Positions 1 through 12,133 of a stretch of DNA of 64,000 bases are shown here, piece by piece. Numbering within the stretch: the stretch's first letter is position 1; the number at the start of each line of letters is the position of its first letter. A model generated the notes under the pieces. The model saw nothing but the letters and a program-made list of their open reading frames with translations. It was not told the origin of the DNA and ran no database searches. Source of the stretch: Conoideocrella luteorostrata (taxonomy: Eukaryota > Ascomycota > Sordariomycetes > Hypocreales > Clavicipitaceae); the NCBI GenBank assembly GCA_032433595.1, contig JASWJB010000002.1, positions 372,001 through 436,000 of the forward strand, written 5' to 3'. The position numbers and the translations under genes are program-made.

Positions 1-1339
1 CGCCCAGACTTGTCAATCGCGGGAAGATGATATGTCAAGGACGTGGACTCTTCTTGGCCTTGCCATCCGAATAGCTCAATCCCAGGGTCTTCACCGAGAA
101 CCAACCTTGTTTCCTTCCAGCAGCATGGACGTTGTACAGGTTGAGACCCGTCGCAGGTTATGGCATCAGATATGTCACCTTGACTTCCGCTCGGCGGAGA
201 GCAGGGGTCAGGAGCCCACAATTGCAGACGAAGACTACACCACGCTTCTACCTCGAAACGTCGATGATGAACACCTAATAGAAGGAGCGCAACCAACCGT
301 GATAATAGATTCACCCCCCGGGGTTACAGGTATGACCGGCCACTTAATCCGCCTGACTGGCATTCACTACTTCAGAAGAATCGTCCGGAGCACGTACAGG
401 TTGGAGCGGAAATTAAAGTCTTCAAACGACGATGGAACTGGTAACCTGCATCTGGTTGCAGAGCTGCAATCTTTATTCATGGAAGTTCAGAGCATGGTGG
501 GTGAGATGGTTCGTCATATCGAAACACAATACCTGCAATACTGTGACCCCCAGGTTACTCACCATCGCATGGCTCTTGGACTCGCTGCTGTCATTGAATG
601 GCGGTCTTGGTCAATATTCTGGCTGCGAACCCCAAAGCAGTACCGCGAAGCTGTAGTGACGCCCGAAATCCGACAAACGTAGGTCTGATACTATTTTTGC
701 AGAATATCACAGCGTTCATATTCACATTCAGCGCAGAGCTAACAGAGATGTCTAGAGTGTTGGCAAAATCAGTCAGTCTCTTAGAGAGTTTGAACATGAT
801 GGTCGGTGATAAAGATGCCCAGAAATTCCAGTGGCATATAGGCGGTCATGCCTGCTTCCAGGCTATCATGCATATTGTTTCAGAGCTTGAGACACCTGAG
901 TTCCAAGCGCCAAAGCACCAACCACTCCGCTCTCGTGCATTGGATGTACTGAAGCAGACGATGGATACGAGAGGTCGTGAAGTCGCCTCAACGTGGAATG
1001 TGATCAATCGAATCATCTCGAACTGCCTTGCAAAAGATGCGCCCACGATGTTCCCACTGACACCCTTTCCGACCATTTTTCCAGCAAATGGGCCTGCGCA
1101 CGAAGTAAACTCACCAACTACAACCACAACTCAGACACTTTCACAAAGCTTACCAACCTCGGGGGGGCCAGAAGTGGCAAGTCTATTCCCAGGCCTGTCG
1201 GACGTAGGAGGACTGGATATACAAAGTCCATCCACAGCCTTCGACTGGGTAAGTCAATTCCATGTCTTAACGAGAATCTGCGTGCTGATTTCTCCTGCAG
1301 GGATTTTGGAATTTTGATCCAACGGACATGGGTTCTTGA
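1..1339 (+). CDS. Fungal-specific transcription factor, C-terminal part (5' truncated by the window edge)
   Basis: The reading frame is open from base 2. Three exons fit: <2-652, 703-1248 and 1301-1339. Both introns (653-702, 50 nt; 1249-1300, 52 nt, donor GTAAGT) are phase 0 with GT-AG ends and CTGAT-type branch points. The first visible residues hold the conserved fungal_trans (middle homology region) block TWTLLGLAIRIAQSQGLHRE, followed by an RRRLWHQICHLD-like segment, so this is the regulatory domain of a Zn2Cys6 or C2H2 regulator whose DNA-binding end lies outside the window. The last exon encodes a short acidic aromatic tail (FWNFDPTDMGS), a common C-terminus in this family. About 411 residues are visible. 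The target genes cannot be inferred. The family call is firm; the last intron is well supported by frame and signals. Confidence 0.85.
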
Positions 1340-3217
1340 TGAGGAGAATTTACGTTTTGTCATCTTGAGCATATCTTCCTTCCGGCAACCCAAATCCCCG
1401 GCACGCGAACGCTTTCGTGTTAAGGCTCAGAGGTCTTCTGATGTAGTGTTCTTTATGTGGTTTGGATGGATCGATTGGTTCCGTGTATGTTTGGAACGAA
1501 CTAGAGCGCCAATTATAAGTCTCACAAGGACACTAGCGGATTGGATACACAATGTCACTGGGTATGGTCCACGAACGACAACAATATTATTACTCGGCAA
1601 TGTACAGTACAAAATATTACTGTCCTAGCTTACTCAGAGCAGTGATCTGTTCACAACGCTCCCACGAGACCTTCCTGGCCCCATGGTATCTTCGCCTTAA
1701 CCTTACGACAAAAGTGCATGTTTGCCTGCCTAAAGTAACAGTGCCTACTTTTCATCTGTTAGTGCCCGCACTATTTTTTTTTTTTTAAAGTAAAACTGTC
1801 CTCCGCCTCTCCCTGCCCTCTCGTCACCTTCACTTTCAATGTCAACTGCCAGCGAGCAAGTCCTAGTAAGGTATATCCATACCATCCGTCAAGCTTCGTT
1901 ATGACTTTGCAGTTGAGCCACGAGATGCGGGAATCTGGCGGCTTGCACGAAACTCGGACGCGGAATCGGACACGGGGGTAATCTTTTCAGCGCGTCATCT
2001 TTAACCGGGGGGGTGAGCCTAGAACAAATGGGGGAGATGATTATTGAAGGAACCCTTGCTGAGGATGACGAAGGTTGGGCGTCTGTTGACCCAGCTGCAC
2101 AGTTGGACGTCTTGGACCAGCCGTTGTTTCCCGACCTTTACCTCGACATCTACACTATCCTTCCAAGGCATAACCGATTCTACAAGGAGCGCAGTTCAAA
2201 TGTCAAGAACCTTCTAGACGACAAAGTCGATACGCGCCAGGAATTTTGGCGCATTGCAGAGAGGCCCCGGACAGCGTCTTTCCGCTCGCCATTCCCAGGT
2301 CAAGACGCGCGCCACTGTGTACAGCTACATGCTGCCGCAACAAGAAGGGTGGCGAGAGAATGCCACGATTCAGAAGATGCTGTTTTTTTTTTTTCATGCT
2401 ATTATTGAAGACGGTCTCTGGATTGGCTCCGCTCCTGGATACGATTGATGCAAATATAGCTACGTACATCAACCATCGAGATCCCCAAGGGCGCACTCTG
2501 CTGCTCCATGATAAAAGTCGGAATTCAGCACAGCTTTTCGCTGATAAGCCGTAGGGGCAAATGGAAAATTCGGAGAGCCTAAAACCGCTGCTAGTAAATG
2601 TAAAAATTGTAGCGCATCCGGTTTCTAAGTACCAGCCGGGCTTACCGCGTGAGCGAGAGTGAGCTGCTGTTCAGACACCCCGGCGGTAAACCGATCCAGC
2701 CCCTCTCGGAAAGATGGCATCTAGTCTTTTACGGAGCTTGGAGCAGTCAAAGCAACCTTTTAAATAGGTGCTTCGCTCACGCGTGCCAGCTGCCACTTAC
2801 GCATTCACTGTTCAAGGTTACCCATAGGAGACGGTCCTCTACGTGGGATTCTGCCCTTGGTGTTTGATGTCATTCCATCATCGTCGAAAGCAAGGGTATC
2901 TGAAGCTTGTCAGACTATCTGGCGGTTGATACTCTTAACATTTAACAATAGCTGCAATCTGCTCAAGACCCAGATTTTTTCGTGTAGCAATTGGTGGTAT
3001 GTAAGCACCGTACAGTCTGTCACATCGTATATTTGTGTATTTATGGTACATATTCATGAACTAAACTCATCATAGCGTCGAATAAACAACACAAGCTAGT
3101 CTTTGTCTCGTCATCCACCACTTCGTTCCCATCAGGTTCACCCTGCCCAGACACGTACGTGTCCGTAGACCTCTGTCATCTGCGTGCAGCAGTCGAACTC
3201 AAGTCCCATTCCCCCGC
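1340..3217. other. Intergenic, with a possible degenerate coding remnant at about 2013-2560
   Basis: No convincing gene. Between about 2013 and 2560 a forward frame reads protein-like (acidic start, then a segment around EFWRIAERPRTASF). Continuing it requires switching frame near 2280-2400, where a T-run (2382-2394) sits. I recognise no family. It could be a frameshifted relic or chance. The rest is AT-rich spacer with a poly-T tract at 1772-1786. Confidence 0.3.
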
Positions 3218-3748
3218 TCATTGGTTGCAAGTGCAGACATTCTGAACGGAGCATTGCCCGCCGTGCTTGCCAATGTGGTCGCAGTGAGCCTCGCAGCAGG
3301 CGCCGCTGAAGGGCGGAACAGCACTGCAGCAGATGCTCCGGGCGTCAATGTCGGTTCGACGTCCCAGCGCAATAGCAGCCTCCATGTCTCTCTCAAACAG
3401 GGAGCGCTCTTCGATTTCCTCGGCGCGCTCTTCCACCTCCTCGGATCGCTTTTCGGGCTCGGGAGCAGGGCTCAAATGCTCGGCAAAGATCTCAGCAAAA
3501 AGAGCAGGGTTGCTCCTGAGGGCCTCGTCGCCGTCGATGATGTCGGCGCTGCGCTTTCGCGGGAAGCACGCGCAGATGTCGGAGCCCGGGCAGCCGTCGC
3601 GAGGGAGACAGCGGCCGCCCTTGGGGTTGCCCTGGCGTTTGCACACTCCGTCGCAGGTTGGGTTGCCGCCGTTGTGGCAGGCAAAGGAGGGCCAGCAGCC
3701 GGCGCTGACGGCGGTGGAGAAGGCAAGAGCGACGAGGATGAACTTCAT
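3218..3748 (-). CDS. Secreted precursor with two cysteine-stabilised alpha-beta (defensin-like) modules
   Basis: Single-exon ORF of 176 residues starting at ATG 3748. Residues 1-16 are a signal peptide (hydrophobic core, AVSA cleavage context). Module 1 (about 17-62) has eight cysteines at 18, 24, 32, 36, 47, 53, 59, 61; module 2 (about 138-176) has eight at 140, 141, 151, 152, 156, 166, 172, 174. Both show the CSalpha-beta signature: C-x3-C (32/36; 152/156), GG-x-C (47; 166) and C-x-C (59/61; 172/174), each with one extra cysteine pair. Between them lies an acidic, Glu-rich spacer bounded by Kex2-like sites: RKR at 64-66, KR at 100-101 and RR at 130-131. The architecture suggests proteolytic release of two peptides in the late Golgi followed by secretion. 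Antimicrobial or effector activity is inferred from the fold alone; no target can be read. A TATA-like box lies about 125 bp upstream of the ATG. Confidence 0.8.
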   Translation of the reverse strand: MKFILVALAFSTAVSAGCWPSFACHNGGNPTCDGVCKRQGNPKGGRCLPRDGCPGSDICACFPRKRSADIIDGDEALRSNPALFAEIFAEHLSPAPEPEKRSEEVEERAEEIEERSLFERDMEAAIALGRRTDIDARSICCSAVPPFSGACCEAHCDHIGKHGGQCSVQNVCTCNQ

Positions 3749-6219
3749 TTTGTTGGGGGTTTGGAAAATGGGAATTTGTTTCTGAGTTTGGTGGTGGTTG
3801 TGGTGTGTTTGCGTTTTTGTGGTTGATGATGGAATTATTCTGTCTGGGGTTGAGCGCGGGTATCACGAAATTTATATTCATCAGAGGACAGTGGCTTCAT
3901 CATCATATCGTCTTTTCAGTACAGTTCTAAGAAACAACGAGAGGATCGTCTCCAAGGACAAATAATGCATCCGTCTTACTCTGGCTGTCTGGAACTGTGT
4001 CTCGCTCCTCGTTCCCGATCCGATTGTCCATCCGTCAACAATACACGATGACGAAATAAGTGTTCAGTGATGGATGAAAGTCTGTCCGCGTCGAAGGATT
4101 CTTATTTCTCGGTATATCGGCGATCGCACCAGAGCCTGGCGCAGTTGAATCTCAGGCAAATCACGGGTAGTGAGTGTTCCCCTTGGAAAAACATGCGCAC
4201 CAAGGGTAGCATCGGTGGACCACTTTCCCCAGTATTGTTGATCATCCATGGCGTCGGGACGTAATGTTCCATCATTTGCCAAGACGTAAACTGACACCGA
4301 CTCCCGAGAGCAATCCGTCGACAAGTAAGGCGCGCAGCTGAAACATCGGTCGCGGTGAATGATTGACGCAGTGACCACAGGAGTGTCGCCCGCAATCAAG
4401 CGCTGATCATTCTCTTCTCGGAAAATTACAGTGACACAGTTATGAGCCTAATCAGGCACAGCGGAGGCTACAAAAGCAAATTGCCAACTTACTACGGAGC
4501 AAGTGCCAGAGTGCTAATAGATTCATCTATAGTGTGGCGTCGCTCAAGATCGTCATTGTCCCATTTAGCTCAATCTTGCCCCCAACGGCTGACAGCCATA
4601 ATGCAGGGGAAAGTGCTCCGTATCGGGTTGATTATCTACCGCCCATATGCCGAGAGTGGCTGGCAGAACCTGCATTGGTACGGGAGTAGTCCGTAGCTAG
4701 TCACTAGGTATCGTCATGCCGGATTCCGCATGACAAGTTCCAAAATAACCTCAACAATGGGGCACCCATTTCTCGAGGCACAGGCCGCGCAAAAGAACTC
4801 ATGTTATCTGTGGCCCTTCCACGGTGCATCCGCTGAGGTCCGCAAAAGCTTCCCATAGCCACGTACATCAACTGCTCGATTCGATGCGGACGGAAGCTCG
4901 ACCAAAATGGGATTACACAGTGAGGCCCAGTGAAGCAGCAGCCCAGCCATCCGCTCCCAGCGCCGCATCTTACAGTTGCAATCCGTCGGTAAATCGACCA
5001 TAAGCAGCGTCAATGCGATGGTCCGGCTGTCCTTGCTTCATCGACCGTCGTTTATCTCGCGATGTGCCGTCAATTTCTTACCACTTGGTTCCCACTCTCA
5101 CGGCGCCAATCCCGCATCTCATTGCCGCAATCGGACGGATCGTCGTAGCGCTAGTTGGCGTCGATCCATCATCGATGCAATTCAGCTCGCGGAGTCACTG
5201 CAGAAATTCCGCGCATGCCCTTGACCGCAACCCAGCGCTCCGGAAGACGTGAAAGCATCTGTCAATTCCACGTTCGATTTGCGACGTAAGCAATTAGTGC
5301 TGATTCCACCCCAGATTGATCAAATCTAAAAATAACGCTCCGCCAACGTCGAGTATTTGCCACGCTTGATCGTTTGGAGTTGTGGCGGATTTGCAGCCAA
5401 ACCCTCACTGACGGCATAAAATATAACGTTGCAGCTAAAAAAAAAAAAAAATTTGGCTTCAGCTCCATCTCTCAAGCCCTCCAGTTCGTATGGCAAATCG
5501 CAATTCTAGATGACTCGTAATGATGGTTCGATCCGCTTTAGTCTCCTAAGGGTTCTTGCATGTATCCAGGATCCGCGTTTCCCACTCTCGTGTGGTGACT
5601 GTGAACTGTCCGGCCTACCGTAACCTAGCAAGTGCGATATTACAACTTGTAACTAAACAGCAGGGTAATAAGAACCTCTACGGCCACGTAAAATGGGCGG
5701 TAAGTAGAGAACTTTTAACAACATTGATGACATTGGCTCAACAACCTCACGAATGCGTGAGGCGCCGTACGGGTTCAGAGAGATGTATCAAACCAAGACT
5801 TGCCATGATTTTGGGCTTTTACGACCAGGTACAGGCACTTTTATTAGTTAACGTACTTTGGAAGAATCTAATAGAGTTCGGTTCAGTTCCATCCTAAATG
5901 TCAGCAACATTGGCAGCCTAAGCTACCTACTTATATACTTCTCGGACTCTGAGCCCAATCATTTGCATTCTGGCGGCATTTATCCTCACATGTGCAATTT
6001 GCACCTTTTTCAAAGAACCGCATCTCTCTAGGTTTAATATTATTACCAGTAAGAAGTAGTAGGATGCTCACTCCCATATTTGACAAATTTTTTCCGAGCT
6101 GCGAACCGATTCTCGCGGTGCCACTTGAACTGACGTAATTATATCCTGACAAGTATTATATAAAAAGAACAGGCATGCCGTCCGCTCGTTGATGATACAC
6201 ATCTCTCATACAGATTCTC
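3749..6219. other. Intergenic, 2.5 kb, no supported gene
   Basis: Several open frames of 60-113 codons exist, but most begin with non-ATG codons, overlap each other on both strands and show no family signature, signal peptide or splice-compatible extension. A poly-A tract lies at 5438-5451. The left end is the promoter of the defensin-like gene. Confidence 0.5.
3870..3876 (-). promoter_or_regulatory. TATA-like box (TATAAAT) of the defensin-like gene
   Basis: The minus-strand sequence TATAAAT lies about 122-128 bp upstream of the ATG at 3748, a usual distance for a fungal gene with a short leader. Assignment is by position and motif only. Confidence 0.45.
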
Positions 6220-9200
6220 TCATGCAGTCTCTCCGTCCCCTTCTGATCCTCGCACCTCAATCTGGCCACCATCTTCCTTCGTTTCTTCTTCAACTAAGCC
6301 TATTACCTCCATGGCGAACTGTGCTTCTTTTGCTTCAGCGGCGTATATGGCCCAGTCGGCACACCCTGCATATTTTACTTTGTTTGCATCTTGTGCCGCC
6401 TGGCTCCGCTGTCCATCTTCCACCATCTCGAACTCTACTTGTAACTTCTTGAGAGTTGCCCAGGCATCTTTCCATTGGTCCGATCCTTCAATCACCTTCA
6501 CTGTATCGTTTTTAACGAGGCGATCCGCCTTCAGAGCATATTGCGCATATTCCGAAACTGCTGCAAAATCCGCTCTTTCTGCAGACCATGCATATTCGGC
6601 TTCTTGAGTTCGCTTCAGGGGGCTTGTGAGCGACTGGCCGCGAGAAATACCAAAAATTGGCTCTATATTTTTCTTCGTTTTCGTAGGCTCTACCGTGGGT
6701 TTGTTGTCGGCGGCAGTGTTCTCATCTCGTGAAAGAGAAGTATTTGCCGTGCGCTTTCTGATTTGCCGTCGGAGGGGCAAGTCGGAGTCGTCGGAGTCCC
6801 TCTCGTTCTCCCTCAGAGACTTCATCCCCTTTGTACGATGTGCTCCTACAAACTTCGGCTCGACTTGACTCGTAGAGGTGCGGCTTCCGATTCCCTGTCT
6901 ACGAGCCGACCCTTCTAAGTTCGTGAGTTGACCAGCAGTGTGCGCTACTTTATTGTACTTTGCGAATTTCTTCTGTATTTGCACTGTGGCTTTTCGCTTG
7001 TTCGTAGGAGTTTTGGTTGGTGTATATTCCAGGTCATCTTCAGCTTCTGGGCTTTCAAGCTTACCTAGACGGCAATTAGCACAGCAGGATGAGCAGAAAT
7101 GCTACATCAACCTACAGGAACTTTTTTTTGGCTTCGGGGGAGACGCTTTGCCATCTGTGTGAAGATAGCTTGAATACTTGCTGTCGAGGAATTCCCTAAG
7201 CTGGGCGCTATTTGTTTGATCAACAGGTGTCATAAGGCTTTTATTCGAGGTCGCGTCGCTCGCCTGAGTATTGTTAGTAGTCGCGAGGCCAACCTGGATT
7301 GTATTGGCCCCCTTGTGGTCTTGGCTGTCCAAAGCATGTCCAGATCGTCTATTCACAGCTTGATGGGCTTGCGAAGCACGACTTCCACGGCCCTTCGTCA
7401 CCAGCTCGTTGCTGGAAGTTGCAACTATTGGAGATCCTCCCAGGCCACCAATTTGACCATTTTGTGCACCGTTGACTCCCTTGGGCCCGAGATAACACTG
7501 CGAGGCTTGCGCAGTGGCAAGCTTTCGCAAGTCTTGATCAGCCAGCTTCGAACCCGATTTGCGGGATTCGAGGAGAACGGCCGAGGGATTTGACGGATCG
7601 GCTGCTCGATACCGTCTGCGATCAACTGGCGGATGGACTTGGTTTCCTGTTGTGTATCTGCGTGCTCTCTCCACGGTTGTTTCGACTGCGTTGCCGGGAA
7701 CAAACTGGGGAAGCAACGAGGGCAGCTGTCTCCCAAGACTGAGCCGGACTTGTTCATCTTGCGCTTTTGTAGGGACTCTGCGATTCCGATCCGCTCTCCG
7801 ATTTCGATCTTTCGCAACGTCTTGGATAGTAATGGGTAGGAGGCTCTTGTGGATCAGTGACGCCGGTACCACTGCATCGATATTCTTGAGAATACCCGAC
7901 CATACTAGGCGGTTGCTATTCGGTGTAACATGAATACCGTCTTGGATGTTATTCAGGACCCCAGGTTTGCTCGAAGTGTGCGTCACCACGCGCGATGGCG
8001 CGCCGAGAAATACATCTCCAATCGGACACTTCGCATGCGCCTCGCGTCGTATCATATCCGCCCGCTCATTTGCCGTTTGCAAAACCTGGTCCAAATCGAT
8101 CCAACCCCATTCACGCGCATTCCTGATTGCCGCCATATCCAATGTATCCCGGATCATAGCATCATTCACATCCAAATCCAGAAAGTCCATTTTTCCAATG
8201 CCAAACCAATCATCCAAGCCCTCGACGTACCCCTCAAGGCCCTTGCCTTGCAAGAAGCTAGTCGCCTTTGTGATATCATCCCTCGAAATCTCATCCGTAG
8301 GAAGAGTCGGGCGGTAGCAGTGAATCAGGCTCCCCACGGAGGCTTTGCGCTGAACAGCATAGGCCTGTAATTCTTTCCAAGGAATCTTGGTGATATTCTC
8401 GTCATATATGACCCACGCTCTGTGCTGGGCAATATATTTAGTGAGGAAGCAGCAGATTTGACTGCGGCTGAGACGCAGATGCCGCGTAGTGAGCTCGGCA
8501 AAGGTATAGTCCCCTCTTAGTACGTGACATATCAGCCATTGCATGCCGAGCCGTAGGTCCTCCTAGGACACTGCGACTCTGTTCAGCATGGTATATGCGC
8601 CATGGTAGGGGCGTAAGTGAGAGCTGTTGGGGTATTCCAGCGGTCCTGGCGCCTGGTGACTCTCTTCATCCGAGCCCCAGTTGATGTCATCGGGGGAAAA
8701 CATAGATGTCGACATATTTGGATTCGAGTCGGAGGAAGAATCATATGAAGGGGTCGGAAGACTAACGACGAAGGCGTTCTTTCGACGAGAGGAAAGCAGC
8801 GCACCTGCCAGTGACGTCAGTCTGTGAGCAGGCGAAAAGATGTCTGATTTCCCGGAGCTTGACTTACTCTGCCGGTCTTTCGGGCTAGAGGGCTCAAGGG
8901 TTAAACCTTTGACTTGCTGCGTGATTTCCGCAGCCGTTTCTGCCGGCAATGTCGTATCACGGATGGTATCACTGATGGTGTCGCTGCTGTGGTCGCCGTT
9001 TGCCGGGCACTTCCACCCCGCCTTGACCAGTTCACTTGGACCCAGGTCGGGATAATCCAACGGCAGCGTCGGACAGGCGGAGTGCCTGGATAGCTCAGGA
9101 TAGCGATTTTCAGACGTAGCAGAAATTCTGCGCCTCTTGGACTCTGTTTCCTGTTTCCAGTCCGTTTCTTTATGTTCTGCTTCCTCAAAGCGTTTGGGGA

Positions 9201-9249
9201 GCCGGCGCGCGGAAGCCGGTCGCAGACTGCGGGAAGCCTGCAAAGACAT
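6220..9249 (-). CDS. Unknown nuclear-type protein, three exons, interrupted by an in-frame TAG at 8563-8565
   Basis: Exons 9249-8868, 8804-7116 and 7064-6220 join in frame. Intron 1 (8805-8867, 63 nt) has donor GTAAGT and branch CTGAC; intron 2 (7065-7115, 51 nt) has donor GTAGGT and branch GCTAAT. The N-terminal 200 residues are disordered and Ser-rich with basic patches (KRRRIS, SSRRKN). A folded segment follows (MQWLICHVLRGDYTF onward), then a low-complexity basic middle and an acidic C-terminal region. No family is recognised. The oddity is a TAG between NRVAVS and EDLRLGMQWL: the frame continues unbroken on both sides for hundreds of codons. It may be a real nonsense codon or readthrough, or it may be removed by a 204-nt intron with donor GTTAGT and acceptor CCTAG, which would also delete sequence that looks coding. 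Two adjacent genes is the remaining option. Confidence 0.6.
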
Positions 9250-9966
9250 GGTGATTATGTGTCGGGTTCTGTGGCCACGGGACTATAGAAAAACAAGGTG
9301 GTTGGGACATCTTCCGGCGTATTAGAGGCCACTCCAAGCGCGGGTCCCATTTGACCTTTTGCATTGTGGGTGAAACGTGCGGTCCGCCACAGTGAGGCGA
9401 ATGTGAATCGTAAGTGAGTCGCAAGTGAACCGACGAAAGTCAGCAATCGCGCGTTGATTCATGACTACAGGAGACAAGGTCCGCAGACATGGAGTTGGGC
9501 AGCAGAGACTGACTCCCTTGGCATTGAATTGAACGAACGGACAGACTAACTCTAGTGCAACTTATGACGAACACCTTCTCGTTGGGAAGCACAGCAACAA
9601 CATGTGATGCATTCATCAGCAGATGAACAGATGAGCAGCAAGGGAGGGAACCCAGCACACGGCACGGCACGGCACGCTTTTGGCCCCTGTCATTTGCTAA
9701 ATTGTACAGAAAGGTATACCGTGAAAGTTATAGCCGTTTCAAGAGGCGTGCAACATGCCCTGCGTTAAGCCATGCGTCCAGCCACCACGTCCCCATGTCC
9801 ATGGATTCGCTAACAGCGTATCTCATAATGTTTAAATAAACCTTCCCCTCGGTGCCAGCGTTTGCATATACTTCCCGGCGTACCTACCACAACCCATCCA
9901 AGGGCCAATTCATCAACGACTGAATATTTTGGTTTCCTCAGCGAGTCGTAAAATAGACTAGCCGTC
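9250..9966. other. Intergenic between two minus-strand genes
   Basis: Promoter of the gene starting at 9249 and 3' flank of the phosphatase-like gene. A short GGCAC tandem occurs at about 9660-9675. No coding signal. Confidence 0.5.
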
Positions 9967-11037
9967 CTACATATTATTTTTCTGTATATCAGTAAAAGGC
10001 ACGAAGGGATCACGATCACTGAAACGGTCCATATCCATCGTAGACGCCCCTGGAAGGCCATCATCTGTATCGATGTCGAACAAGGCGTCCAATCGCCTTT
10101 TCGGTTTGGAGCCTGCAATGCGATTGGAAATGGGGGCGAGCTGTGCAGGCGGCGCTTGCGAGTCGCCGTTTCGATAGGCTTGAGTTTGACCCAATTGTGT
10201 ATTTTGTAGCAGTGAATGCTGTGCAACCATCGACCGTGCAATAAGAATGTCCTCCCACGACTTCAGCATGCGTTTCATATCCTCATCAAATATACATGAA
10301 AAGCGCTGTACCTGCATGAACTGCAATACAGATACCATTTCTTGTCCAAAAACAGACATGATATAAGCTGCGGCAATAGCTGCGCAACGATAATTGCCCG
10401 ATTCGCAGGTTATTAGGACTTTCCCTCGACGGAAGTCCCCTGTCTCTATCAGAATCTGTCCATCACCGTTACAGCCTCTAGACTGAGCGTGATATACAGA
10501 TAAAAGGTGATTGTTGATGAGCCTAGTCGTGTCCGAGAACCTTTGAATAAGTTCGGATGTATGGTCAAGGTAAATGTACTGAAGAGCAATGCCCAATTCC
10601 TTTGAAGCGGTGTCCACGCTGCGCAACGTTCCAACCATGCGCGAATCCCGGACAACCAACATTAGTGTGATTCCTTCCTGCTTCAAGAACTGATGGTCGC
10701 GTATGATGCTCGTGGGGCCAACAAAAAGAAAGTCAACGATAGCATTGGCATTGTGTCGTTTCTCATATGTCCAGGCTTCGCCGCAGTCAACAGCAAATTG
10801 TATGTTGTTTTGCGTGATGATCTGGAGGTCTTGGCTCGTCAACTGAGACGGGTCGATGTTTTCGTACGAGGGCATGAGCTTCATTACCATCTCCGGGTTG
10901 CTTGACCTCCTGGGCACGGGTATATTGATGAACGGAGGGGACGGTGGCCGGTAGGAGTAATCTGAGGATCGGATAGTGTCTTGGCGGATAGATGACGGGT
11001 TCAAGCTCTCCCGCGCGCCAGTGGATGGCGAAGCCAT
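9967..11037 (-). CDS. Dual-specificity phosphatase-like protein with a Thr-Cys signature (STYX/DSP fold)
   Basis: Uninterrupted ORF of 356 residues from ATG 11037 (MASPSTGARES); an in-frame GTG further upstream is not a credible start. After a disordered N-terminus comes a DSP-type domain (about residues 95-290). It has FLFVGPTSIIRD, a beta strand and loop YIYLDHTSE that supplies a candidate general-acid Asp, and the P-loop ITCESGNYRCA with Cys211 and Arg217 in CX5R spacing. The residue before the Cys is Thr, where active family members have His, so activity may be weak or absent. The C-terminal 70 residues are polar and disordered with a basic KPKRR patch that could be a nuclear signal. Family known: DSP/STYX. 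Substrate and pathway cannot be inferred. Confidence 0.75.
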   Translation of the reverse strand: MASPSTGARESLNPSSIRQDTIRSSDYSYRPPSPPFINIPVPRRSSNPEMVMKLMPSYENIDPSQLTSQDLQIITQNNIQFAVDCGEAWTYEKRHNANAIVDFLFVGPTSIIRDHQFLKQEGITLMLVVRDSRMVGTLRSVDTASKELGIALQYIYLDHTSELIQRFSDTTRLINNHLLSVYHAQSRGCNGDGQILIETGDFRRGKVLITCESGNYRCAAIAAAYIMSVFGQEMVSVLQFMQVQRFSCIFDEDMKRMLKSWEDILIARSMVAQHSLLQNTQLGQTQAYRNGDSQAPPAQLAPISNRIAGSKPKRRLDALFDIDTDDGLPGASTMDMDRFSDRDPFVPFTDIQKNNM

Positions 11038-12133
11038 TGTGGTGCAACACTGCTGTGACACGTTTTTGCTGCAGAGAGTGTGATGGGTATTTCTATTGAT
11101 ATACGTAGTATACGCAGTATAGGTCGAATGCGGCCTTGTGCCTCATCAAGCGCAGTCGCGTCGGGTTATTCCTACTTGTTCTTCACTGAGCTGGCTCTGA
11201 CTTCTGCAATGATACTAGGTTAGAGGGAACGGACAGCAAAGGCGGGGGGGGGGGAAACCACAAGATTGACATACTTTTTTTAGTATGGAGTGGGGAGTAA
11301 GTGGATATTAGTTGAGTCTCTGAGCGTTTTGTGTCATCACTCCTGCACGGCGTCGTTGACACACCAGATAATTACAGTAGAAGTGTGTTTATTCTACAAT
11401 AGTATCAATACGAACGGCGATGGATAAAGTGATGAGCCAAGAATACAAGTTGGGAAGGAGGACCCTCGTTGTTGCCGTCGCTACCAGGCGCGTCAGGCGG
11501 TGGGAGGCGCCTGGTGCTCGGTGTTCGGTGCGCCCCGTCATCCCACTGTATTCTTTCTCATACCTATGGTACAGCGGACAAGCACCTTTGAAGGTGGACC
11601 AAAATGGCGATCACCCTACTCCGTACAGAGAGGAGAACAAAGGTATGGTTTCCTCGGTGCATTCACCAACATGAGATCTACGTGACTATGAATGAGCAAA
11701 TGAGTGCTGGGAGCTGTTCCGCATGCTCACAACACTGTAGTTACTCAATATTCATATTCATAGCCCCACACCCTGTCTCTTCTCAGCAAGCTCCGGCGTC
11801 TCGCATTCTCATTAGTCCCATTGATTATTCTACAAAGAATCGCAATAACGTTGAGATCTACATTTCCAAGATCTTTACTTGTCAATTACACTTTCATACT
11901 GTACAGTTCATCTGAGTAGCGTACAAGTTCCACCACCTAAATGGTAAATAGTCTAAACCGGAAACACATGCCGTTGCGCAACGCCAAACAAATGCAGTCG
12001 TTTCAAAGCCTGGTATACACACGGCATCTCCAAGAAATTTCTATCGTACAAGGTTCACTTCGACCAAGGCAGAACAAATATGTCGTCGGGGCTTATGCAG
12101 TCAGTCTTCTAGGATGCCGCCGCTCGCTTCACG
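11038..12133. other. Intergenic, no supported gene
   Basis: Contains a G-run near 11243-11254 and one half-site of the dispersed TACGGAGTACTCCGTA palindrome at about 11616-11627. Open frames here are short and lack ATG-initiated coding character. Confidence 0.5.

Noticed and set aside
3221..3826. Long open frames antisense to the defensin-like gene
   Set aside because: They owe their length to the GC-rich, Glu/Arg-biased coding sequence on the other strand and show no signal peptide or domain; the minus-strand ORF has both.
5521..5535. GGTTCGATCC resembling a tRNA B box
   Set aside because: No matching A box, acceptor stem or T-arm pairing can be formed with the neighbouring bases.
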